Below, piece by piece: positions 7,934 to 13,374 of a DNA stretch of 13,374 nucleotides. Location of the stretch: contig JAKAGJ010000008.1 of the NCBI GenBank assembly GCA_021815655.1, forward strand, positions 1-13,374, read 5' to 3'. The translations under genes were made by a program, and so were the position numbers. The notes under the pieces were generated by a model, which was not told the origin of the DNA, did no database searches, and saw only the letters and a list, made by a program, of their open reading frames with translations. Source of the DNA: Deltaproteobacteria bacterium. GTDB lineage: Bacteria; Desulfobacterota; Desulfarculia; Desulfarculales; Desulfarculaceae. Positions within the stretch are counted from its first letter, which is position 1; the number at the start of each line of letters is the position of its first letter.

Positions 7934-7946
7934 CCCCTCTCGTTCC
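7915..7946 (-). terminator. Strong hairpin following nfnB, probable transcription terminator
   Basis: A perfect 13-bp stem pairs GGAACGAGAGGGG (7915-7927) with CCCCTCTCGTTCC (7934-7946) around a six-base loop. It lies 27 bases past the nfnB stop in the direction of nfnB transcription. The bases after it on the minus strand are ACTTTATAATTG, U-rich but not a clean U-run. It is therefore either a modest intrinsic terminator or a stem that protects the transcript 3' end. On the plus strand it is followed by a run of seven T at 7960-7966, but no plus-strand gene precedes it. Confidence 0.6.
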
Positions 7947-7973
7947 GGATCGTACAATGTTTTTTTGGGGAGG

Positions 7974-9380
7974 CTACCAGCCCCAGGTCAGGTGCTTGTG
8001 GATGCTGTCGGCGGCCAGGCGTCCGGCCCCGGCGGCCAGGATGACCGTGGCCGCGCCGGTTACGATGTCGCCTCCGGCCCACACGCCGGGCTTCTTGGTC
8101 TTGCCGTCCTCGTCAGCCACGATATAGCCCCACTTGTTCACCTCCAGGCCCGGAGTGGTGGAGGTGATGAGCGGATTGGCGCCGGAGCCCACGGCGATGA
8201 TGGCCAGGTCGCAGTCCAGGGTCTTGATGCTGCCGGCCACCGGCTCGGGCCGGCGACGGCCGCTGGCGTCGGGCTCGCCCAGCTTCATCTCCTGCAACTC
8301 CACGGCCTTGAGCCAGCCGCGCTCGTCGCCCAAAAAGCGCAGGGGCGAGTGCAGGTAGAAGAACTGGATGCCCTCCTCCTCGGCGTGGTGCAGCTCCTCG
8401 GCGCGGGCCGGCATCTCGTCGCGGGAGCGGCGGTAGACGCATTTGACGTCGTCGCAGCCCATGCGCATGGCCGTGCGCAGGGAGTCCATGGCCACGTTGC
8501 CGCCGCCGAACACGCACACGTGCTCGCCGCGCACCAGGGGCGTGTCGTACTCGGGGAAGAGATAGGCCTTCATCAGGTTGCTGCGGGTGAGGTACTCGTT
8601 GGCGCTGTACACGCCGATCAGGTTCTCGCCGGGTATCTTGAGGAAGGAGGGCAGGCCGGCGCCCACGCCCAGGTACACGGCGTCAAAGCCCTCCGTGCTC
8701 AAGAGCTCGTCCACGGTGACCTGGGAGCCCACCACGGCATTGCATTCGACCTTGCAGCCCAGGCGCTCCAGGAAGTTGACCTCGCTGGCCACGATCTCCT
8801 TGGGCAGGCGGAACTCGGGGATGCCGTAGACCAACACGCCGCCGGGCTTGTGGAAGGCCTCGAAGATCGTCACCTCGTGGCCCTTGCGGATCAGGTCGCC
8901 GGCCACGGTGAGACCGCCGGGGCCGGACCCCACCACGGCCACCTTCTTGCCGGTCTTGGGGGCGATGGGCGGCATGGGGATGTCGGAACGGCCCCGTGCC
9001 CAGTCGGCGGCGAAGCGCTCCAGGTTGCCGATGGAAACCGGGTCGTCCTTTTTGCCCACGATGCAGCGGCCCTGGCACTGGCTCTCCTGGGGGCAGACCC
9101 GGCCGCAGACCGCCGGCAGGGAGTTCTTTTCCCACAGCTTGAGGATGGCCTTGGTGAAGTCGCCCTCGGCGATGTGGTGGATGAACTCGGGGATCAAGAC
9201 CCCCACGGGGCAGCCTTCCACGCAGGCCGGCTTCTTGCACTGCAAGCAGCGGCTGGCCTCGGCTAAAGCCTGCTCGGGGCTGTAGCCCAGGGGCACTTCC
9301 TGGAAATTGCGCCGGCGCACGCTGGCCGGCTGCTCGGGCATCTTCTGGCGAGGCGTTTTTTGTTTCTTATCTTCGGCCAT
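7974..9380 (-). CDS. nfnB: NfnB: large subunit of NADH-dependent ferredoxin:NADP+ oxidoreductase (GltD-like)
   Basis: This is the catalytic large subunit of the electron-bifurcating transhydrogenase. It exchanges electrons between NADPH and, through a bifurcating FAD, ferredoxin and NAD+. The ATG at 9380 (468 residues, normal for the family) has an AGGAG site; the open frame further upstream belongs to the end of nfnA in another frame. The N-terminal iron-sulfur domain holds two cysteine sets for [4Fe-4S] clusters: Cys45, 48, 53, 57 and Cys92, 96, 102, 106. FAD-binding GSGPGG is at 151-156 and an NADP-binding GGGNVAMD at 292-299. The C-terminal GDIVTGAATVILA segment is the usual second FAD contact. 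Alone, the protein could be called a glutamate synthase small chain, but the adjacent nfnA makes the Nfn assignment strong. The gap to nfnA is 37 bases, and a hairpin follows. Confidence 0.9.
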   Translation of the reverse strand: MAEDKKQKTPRQKMPEQPASVRRRNFQEVPLGYSPEQALAEASRCLQCKKPACVEGCPVGVLIPEFIHHIAEGDFTKAILKLWEKNSLPAVCGRVCPQESQCQGRCIVGKKDDPVSIGNLERFAADWARGRSDIPMPPIAPKTGKKVAVVGSGPGGLTVAGDLIRKGHEVTIFEAFHKPGGVLVYGIPEFRLPKEIVASEVNFLERLGCKVECNAVVGSQVTVDELLSTEGFDAVYLGVGAGLPSFLKIPGENLIGVYSANEYLTRSNLMKAYLFPEYDTPLVRGEHVCVFGGGNVAMDSLRTAMRMGCDDVKCVYRRSRDEMPARAEELHHAEEEGIQFFYLHSPLRFLGDERGWLKAVELQEMKLGEPDASGRRRPEPVAGSIKTLDCDLAIIAVGSGANPLITSTTPGLEVNKWGYIVADEDGKTKKPGVWAGGDIVTGAATVILAAGAGRLAADSIHKHLTWGW

Positions 9381-9417
9381 GTTCGGCGTCTCCTGGCTAT
9401 TGGCGGTTAGGCTCTCG

Positions 9418-10269
9418 TTAGGCTTGGCTGGCGCAGGAACACTTGCGCTGGTAGGCCTCCATGGCCTCCCGCTCCTGCTTCTGGTAGGCGGTGAGGCGCA
9501 GGCCCAGCCCCTCGAAATCCACTTGGTGACCGTCGAACTCCGGCCCGTCGACGCAGGCGAACTTGGTGGCCCCGCCCACCGCCACCCGGCAGCAGCCGCA
9601 CATGCCGGTGCCATCCACCATGATGGCGTTCAAGCTGACCATGGTGGGCACCCCGAACTCGGCCGTGACCTTGCAGCAGAACTTCATCATGGGCACCGGC
9701 CCGATGCAGACCGCTTCCTTGACCTCCTGGCCCAGCTTGGTCAGCTGCTCGCGCAGCACGTCGGTGACGAAGCCGTGGTGGCCGTAGGAGCCGTCGTCGG
9801 TGCAGATGTGGAGTTCGTCGCTGGCGGCGCGCATCTTGTCCTCCATTATCAGGAGGTCCTTGTTGCGCGCGCCGATGATGGCGATGACCTTGTTGCCGGC
9901 CTGCTTGAAGCCCCGGGTGATGGGGTGCAGCACGGCCACGCCGGTGCCGCCGCCCACGCAGATGATGGTGCCCTTCTTCTCGATGGGCGTGGGGCTGCCC
10001 AAGGGCCCGGCGATGTCCTGGATGTGGTCCATGACGTTCAGGCTCTTCAAGAGCGCCGTGGACTTGCCCACCACCTGATAGATAATGGTGATGGTGCCCT
10101 TCTTGGGATCGCTGTCGGCCATGGTCAGCGGGATGCGCTCGCCGGTCTCGTTGACCCTCAGGATGACGAACTGACCTGGCTTGGCCTTGGCCGCGATTTT
10201 GGGGGCCCTGATCTCGTTGGCCACCACCGTGCCTTGCGCCAGCTCGGTTTTAGACAAGATTTCAAACAT
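9418..10269 (-). CDS. nfnA: NfnA: small FNR-like subunit of NADH-dependent ferredoxin:NADP+ oxidoreductase
   Basis: The small subunit binds NAD(H), FAD and a [2Fe-2S] cluster and partners NfnB, together balancing NADH, NADPH and reduced ferredoxin in anaerobes. The 283-residue length is typical. The FAD-binding RIPLTM is at 45-50, the nucleotide-binding GGGTGVAVLHPI at 106-117, and the cluster region DGTGMCGCCRV at 219-229 with Cys224, 226 and 227 and a further Cys239 in FACVDGPEFDGHQVDF. In characterised Nfn an Asp is reported as an unusual cluster ligand; Asp219 could play that part, but this is recollection. The ATG at 10269 has a GGAGG ribosome site 6 bases upstream. The same fold serves as dihydroorotate dehydrogenase electron-transfer subunit PyrK, but the pairing with nfnB argues for Nfn. 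It is the first gene of the operon and reads away from fhs. A TTGACA-type promoter lies at 10384-10412. Confidence 0.9.
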   Translation of the reverse strand: MFEILSKTELAQGTVVANEIRAPKIAAKAKPGQFVILRVNETGERIPLTMADSDPKKGTITIIYQVVGKSTALLKSLNVMDHIQDIAGPLGSPTPIEKKGTIICVGGGTGVAVLHPITRGFKQAGNKVIAIIGARNKDLLIMEDKMRAASDELHICTDDGSYGHHGFVTDVLREQLTKLGQEVKEAVCIGPVPMMKFCCKVTAEFGVPTMVSLNAIMVDGTGMCGCCRVAVGGATKFACVDGPEFDGHQVDFEGLGLRLTAYQKQEREAMEAYQRKCSCASQA

Positions 10270-10383
10270 GACGCCTCCGTTGCTGGCAATTCTGCCGGGC
10301 TTTGAGAGATGTGTTACTGCCTCGCGGGTGCCGGGAGTGTATTATGGGCCGCGCCCGGCCCTGCACGGGGATGCGACAGGCTT

Positions 10384-10412
10384 CACATATCATTGTCTCC
10401 CGCCCCTGTCAA
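10384..10412 (-). promoter_or_regulatory. Predicted nfnAB promoter
   Basis: On the minus strand a consensus TTGACA (10412-10407) is followed after 17 bases by TATGTG (10389-10384), a weaker -10. The transcript would begin near 10377 and carry a leader of about 107 bases before the ATG at 10269. The perfect -35 and exact spacing support it, while the poor -10 suggests that activation may be needed. Confidence 0.45.
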
Positions 10413-10421
10413 TTTAAAGCG

Positions 10422-10434
10422 TTAAGACACTTAA
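10422..10434. promoter_or_regulatory. Short perfect palindrome upstream of the nfnA promoter, possible activator site
   Basis: TTAAG-ACA-CTTAA is a perfect 5-3-5 inverted repeat. Its near edge lies 10 bases upstream of the nfnA -35 hexamer, a usual place for an activator. I cannot match it to a named regulator. It does not resemble the Rex consensus. Confidence 0.3.
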
Positions 10435-10583
10435 TCCCGTGGATTCAGTATGTTCTGCATATTAACCTATATATAAGTAAATCATTAGTACTTTTAAGGG
10501 GTTTTACGCCGGTCCGGGGCGGCCGGCCCCCGCCGCCGTCGGCACAAGGGCGTCCTAACTACCGCAGTTGTGCAGCAATTTGC

Positions 10584-10613
10584 TTGACGCCCGCTGGCAA
10601 AGCGTGCTATTTG
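10584..10613 (+). promoter_or_regulatory. Candidate fhs promoter
   Basis: TTGACG (10584-10589) is followed after 18 bases by TATTTG (10608-10613), preceded by TGC in extended -10 form; with a 17-base spacer the hexamer would be CTATTT. It implies a leader of about 160 bases before fhs. A second possible -10, TACAAT at 10746-10751, would give a leader of only about 22 bases but lacks a -35. Confidence 0.4.
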
Positions 10614-10779
10614 CCCGTGGGTAAACGGTTTTTGTGGTCAGGGACCGCTTCGTGGCACGGGGCCATTTCGCTCACGCCGCCGCGGCACCAGAACCACGCG
10701 AGCGAGGGCGGAGCGGACCGCACAAGGCCTTCCGCCTTAAAGTTGTACAATAGCTGAGCACTTTTTCAGGAGGAAGACC

Positions 10780-12555
10780 ATGCCCAAGCTGCCGGATCCG
10801 GCCAAAGGCGCCAAGGACTACGAGATCGCAGAAGCCGCCGAAAAGTACATGAAGCCGATTCGGCAAATCGCCGAGGAGCTGGGGATCACCGACGAGGAGC
10901 TCCTGCCCTACGGCCACTACGTGGCCAAGGTCGACTTCATGAAGGTGGTCAAGCGCCTGGCCAAGAAGCCTGACGGCAAGTACATCGACGTCACCGCCAT
11001 CACCCCCACCCCCCTGGGCGAGGGCAAGTCCACCTCCTCCATGGGTCTGGTGCAGGGCCTGGGCAAGCGCGGCAAGAACGTGACCGCGGCCATTCGCCAG
11101 CCCTCCGGCGGCCCCACCATGAACATCAAGGGTTCGGCGGCCGGTGGCGGCCTGGCCCAGTGCATCCCGCTGACCCCCTTCAGCCTGGGGCTGACCGGCG
11201 ACATCAACGCCATCATGAACGCCCACAACCTGGGCATGGTGGCCATGACCTCGCGCATGCAGCACGAGTTCAACTACACCGACGCCCAGCTGGCCAAGCG
11301 CGGCTTGAAGCGCCTGGACATCGACCCTCGCCGTCCGGAGATGGGCTGGATCATCGACTTCTGCGCCCAGACCCTGCGCAACATCATCATCGGCATGGGC
11401 GGCAAGAGCGACGGCTTCATGATGCAGTCGCGCTTCGGCATCGCGGTGTCTAGCGAGATCATGGCCATCCTGGCCGTGGCCAAGGACCTGAAGGACATGC
11501 GCGAGCGCATGGGCAAGATCATCGTGGGCTACAACAAGTACACCGGCGCCCCGGTGACCACCAACGACCTGGACGTGGCCGGCGCCATGACCGCCTGGAT
11601 GGTCGAGGCCCTGAACCCCAACCTGATGCAGACCCTGGAAGGCCAGCCGGTCTTCGTGCACGCCGGGCCTTTCGCCAACATCGCCATCGGCCAGAGCTCC
11701 ATCATCGCCGACCGCGTGGGCCTCAAGCTGGGCGACTACCACGTGACCGAGTCCGGCTTCGGCGCCGACATCGGCTTCGAGAAGTTCTGGAACCTGAAAT
11801 GCCGCTACAGCGGCTTGAAGCCCCACTGCGCCGTGGTCGTGGCCACCATCCGGGCCCTCAAGTGCCACGGCGGCGCCCCCATCCCGGTGCCTGGCAAGCC
11901 CATGCCCGAGGAATACAAGAAGGAAAACGTGGGCTGGGTCGAGAAGGGCTGCGCCAACCTGATCCACCACATCAACACCGTCAAGAAGGCCGGCATCAAC
12001 CCCGTGGTGTGCATCAACGCCTTCTACACCGACACCAAGGGCGAGATCGCCGCGGTGCGGCGCCTGGCCGAGCAGGCCGGTGCCCGCGTGGCCCTGTCCC
12101 GCCACTGGGAAAAGGGCGGCGACGGCGCCCTGGAGTTCGCCGACGCGGTGGTGGAAGCCTGCGACGAAAAGAACGACTTCAAGCTCCTCTACGACCTCAA
12201 GATGCCTGTCCGCCAGCGCATCGAGAAGATCGCCAAGGAAGTCTACGGTGCCGACGGCGCCGACTTCTCCGCCGAGGCCCTGGCCAAGGCCAAGCGCATC
12301 GAGGCCGACCCCGAGCTGTCCAAGCTGGGCACCTGCATGGTCAAGACCCACCTGTCCTTGACCGACAACCCCAGCCTCAAGGGCGTGCCCAAGGATTGGC
12401 GGCTCTTTGTCCGCGATATCCTTATCTATGGCGGCGCCGGCTTCGTGGTTCCGGTGGCCGGCACCATCACGCTGATGCCCGGCACCGCCTCCGACCCGGC
12501 CTACCGCCGCGTGGACGTGGACGTCAAGACCGGCAAGGTCAAGGGCATCTTCTAA
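10780..12555 (+). CDS. fhs: Formate-tetrahydrofolate ligase (10-formyl-THF synthetase)
   Basis: This cytoplasmic enzyme joins formate to tetrahydrofolate with ATP, giving 10-formyl-THF, an early methyl-branch step of the Wood-Ljungdahl pathway that is reversible in acetate oxidisers. The ATG at 10780 has a strong AGGAGG site. The nucleotide loop [11 protein letters not shown] is at 75-85, followed by [19 protein letters not shown] (106-124). Later family blocks include [38 protein letters not shown] and KCRYSGLKP. At 591 residues it is about 30 longer than the Moorella enzyme. Several near-invariant positions differ from that type (canonical REPSLGP-FGIKGG is here [14 protein letters not shown]), marking a divergent subfamily. 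Codon use is strongly biased to C/G-ending codons, consistent with high expression. Its own terminator follows at 12585, and an hdrA-type gene comes next. The function is secure. Confidence 0.95.
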   Translation: MPKLPDPAKGAKDYEIAEAAEKYMKPIRQIAEELGITDEELLPYGHYVAKVDFMKVVKRLAKKPDGKYIDVTAITPTPLGEGKSTSSMGLVQGLGKRGKNVTAAIRQPSGGPTMNIKGSAAGGGLAQCIPLTPFSLGLTGDINAIMNAHNLGMVAMTSRMQHEFNYTDAQLAKRGLKRLDIDPRRPEMGWIIDFCAQTLRNIIIGMGGKSDGFMMQSRFGIAVSSEIMAILAVAKDLKDMRERMGKIIVGYNKYTGAPVTTNDLDVAGAMTAWMVEALNPNLMQTLEGQPVFVHAGPFANIAIGQSSIIADRVGLKLGDYHVTESGFGADIGFEKFWNLKCRYSGLKPHCAVVVATIRALKCHGGAPIPVPGKPMPEEYKKENVGWVEKGCANLIHHINTVKKAGINPVVCINAFYTDTKGEIAAVRRLAEQAGARVALSRHWEKGGDGALEFADAVVEACDEKNDFKLLYDLKMPVRQRIEKIAKEVYGADGADFSAEALAKAKRIEADPELSKLGTCMVKTHLSLTDNPSLKGVPKDWRLFVRDILIYGGAGFVVPVAGTITLMPGTASDPAYRRVDVDVKTGKVKGIF

Positions 12556-12584
12556 ATCCTCAAAAGAAAAGCTTTGTGCATCCC

Positions 12585-12616
12585 AACTCGGGGGGCTTGC
12601 CCCCCGAGTTTTTTTT
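12585..12616 (+). terminator. Strong intrinsic terminator after fhs
   Basis: An 11-bp perfect stem AACTCGGGGGG (12585-12595) / CCCCCCGAGTT (12600-12610) with a four-base loop CTTG runs directly into eight T (12609-12616). It lies 30 bases after the fhs stop. This is the clearest rho-independent terminator in the window and implies that hdrA has its own promoter or depends on read-through. Confidence 0.93.
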
Positions 12617-12643
12617 GTGTATGGTCCCAAAGGCCTCTGTAAT
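12615..12643 (+). promoter_or_regulatory. Weak candidate promoter for the hdrA-type gene
   Basis: TTGTGT (12615-12620) is followed after 17 bases by TGTAAT (12638-12643), which is five of six to the -10 consensus. The -35 abuts the T-run of the fhs terminator. The predicted leader would be about 145 bases. Support is hexamer matching only. Confidence 0.25.
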
Positions 12644-12796
12644 AATATGTGTGGTAGCCTTAATGACATATTTCACAAATAACCTCCACCCCTGACCGCG
12701 ATTGTGCGCAGCAAGCCGCTCCCTGCGGGCGGTTAAACCCCATCCCGGACGGGGAAGGGCCCCAATCCCCCCCGCCCCAGGTTGAAGGACGAGGAA

Positions 12797-13374
12797 ATGG
12801 CAAACGCAAAAGACAGCAAGGTCGGAGCGGTAATGGTTGTGGGCGCCGGCATCGCCGGTGTGCAGGCGTCCTTGGACCTGGCTAACGCGGGCTATTACGT
12901 CTACCTGGTGGAAAAGACCTCGGCCATTGGCGGCCGCATGGCTCAGTTGGACAAGACCTTCCCCACCAACGACTGCGCCATGTGCATCGTCTCGCCCAAG
13001 CTGGTGGAGTGCGGACGCCACCTTAACATCGAAATCATCACCAACGCCGAGGTGCAGGGCATCGCCGGCGAGGCGGGCAACTTCCATGTTTCGGTGCACC
13101 AGAAACCGCGCTACATCGACCCCGAGAAATGCACCGCCTGCGGCGACTGCATCGCCGCCTGCCCGGTGGCCCTGCCCAACGAGTTCAACCAGGGGCTCAA
13201 CACCTGCAAGGCCACCAACAAGCGCTACGCCCAGGCCTTCCCCAACGCCTACGCCATCACCAAGCTGGACCGCGCCCCCTGCAAGATCACCTGCCCGGCC
13301 AACCTGAACGTGCAGGGCTACGTGCAGATGGCCAATTTGGGCAAATACCAGAAGTCGCTGTCCATCATAATGGA
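12797..13374 (+). CDS. hdrA: HdrA-type flavin/iron-sulfur oxidoreductase, N-terminal 192 residues (gene runs off window)
   Basis: This is the N-terminal part of a large HdrA-family protein (CoB-CoM heterodisulfide reductase subunit A-like), the flavin subunit that performs bifurcation or confurcation in Hdr complexes of methanogens and sulfate reducers. From the ATG at 12797 (GAGG site just upstream) the frame is open to the window end. FAD-binding GAGIAG is at 16-21. The HdrA signature LDKTFPTNDCAMCIVSPKL (51-69) carries Cys60 and 63, with Cys72 after it. A ferredoxin motif CTACGDCIAACP follows (112-123). Next comes a segment APCKITCPANLNVQGYVQ (160-177) that looks like the start of the GltD/NfnB-type iron-sulfur helical domain, so the complete protein is probably a long fusion form. 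The neighbouring fhs and nfnAB fit a role in supplying or balancing reductant for the Wood-Ljungdahl pathway. The partner subunits lie outside the window. Confidence 0.9.
   Translation, partial: MANAKDSKVGAVMVVGAGIAGVQASLDLANAGYYVYLVEKTSAIGGRMAQLDKTFPTNDCAMCIVSPKLVECGRHLNIEIITNAEVQGIAGEAGNFHVSVHQKPRYIDPEKCTACGDCIAACPVALPNEFNQGLNTCKATNKRYAQAFPNAYAITKLDRAPCKITCPANLNVQGYVQMANLGKYQKSLSIIM

Larger units (their letters stand above)
10270..10779. other. 510-bp divergent intergenic region between nfnA and fhs, no gene seen
   Basis: I see no convincing coding frame. The nfnA-proximal part holds its promoter. Positions 10411-10500 are strikingly A/T-rich for this window, including TATATATAAG at about 10471-10480. 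Next to it lies a G/C-rich palindromic patch (GGGGCGGCCGGCCCC, about 10516-10530). The fhs-proximal 190 bases contain the likely fhs promoter and a leader with several inverted repeats. These include TCGCTC (10668-10673) / GAGCGA (10700-10705), GCCGCGGC (10679-10686), and AAGGC (10724-10728) / GCCTT (10734-10738). Confidence 0.6.

Noticed and set aside
7965..9266. 433-codon plus-strand open frame over nfnB, and similar long plus-strand frames over the exporter genes (for example 1971-3305 and 3648-5003)
   Set aside because: All are mirrors of clearly identified minus-strand genes with recognisable catalytic motifs.
10614..10779. THF riboswitch in the fhs leader
   Set aside because: No arrangement of the visible hairpins gives the conserved loops of that class as I know them, and its known distribution is mainly Gram-positive.
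10672..12669. 665-codon open frame on the minus strand, opposite fhs
   Set aside because: It is rich in His, Gly, Val, Asp and Gln without any domain, and mirrors the third-position C/G bias of fhs, which removes antisense stops. fhs is unmistakable on the plus strand.

Overview
The window is GC-rich, densely coded bacterial DNA. Its right half carries formate-tetrahydrofolate ligase, an HdrA-type flavoprotein and an electron-bifurcating Nfn transhydrogenase. This combination is typical of anaerobes that run the Wood-Ljungdahl pathway in either direction. Together with a divergent Fhs subtype, it suggests a Desulfobacterota-like sulfate reducer, perhaps near Desulfarculus. That placement is inference from gene content, not from a marker gene.

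Layout. (1) Positions 1-4919, minus strand: a tightly packed exporter operon, read from high to low coordinates. It encodes an HlyD/YbhG-like membrane fusion protein, two separate ABC ATPases matching the two halves of YbhF, a beta-ketoacyl-ACP synthase III-like enzyme, and an ABC-2 permease cut by the window edge. Overlaps or short gaps join all five genes. (2) Positions 5152-6405, plus strand, divergent from the exporter: a 417-residue protein whose first half fits the LCIB/C-type (theta-class) carbonic anhydrase pattern, followed by an unassigned C-terminal half. (3) Positions 6406-6677: a convergent intergenic region with a 185-bp element bounded by related inverted hairpins (MITE-like) and a 13-bp tandem duplication. 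(4) Positions 6678-7808, minus: folE2 (GTP cyclohydrolase IB) and a short GGQ release-factor-like protein. (5) Positions 7974-10269, minus: nfnB and nfnA. (6) Positions 10270-10779: a long divergent regulatory region. (7) Positions 10780-13374, plus: fhs with a strong terminator, then the start of a large hdrA-type gene that runs off the window.

How the genes work together. fhs and folE2 serve C1/pterin metabolism. Fhs interconverts formate and 10-formyl-THF, while FolE2 starts folate or other pterin synthesis from GTP. NfnAB couples ferredoxin and NADH to NADP(H), and HdrA-type proteins perform flavin-based bifurcation. The right half is therefore a C1 and redox module. The left half is a multidrug or lipid-type exporter with an embedded thiolase-fold enzyme whose substrate is unknown.

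I found no CRISPR array, rRNA, tRNA, complete IS element or phage gene. The items most worth checking are the LCIB-like protein with its extra domain, the KAS III gene inside the exporter operon, the asymmetric ATPase pair, and the folE2 promoter that lies on top of the nfn terminator hairpin.
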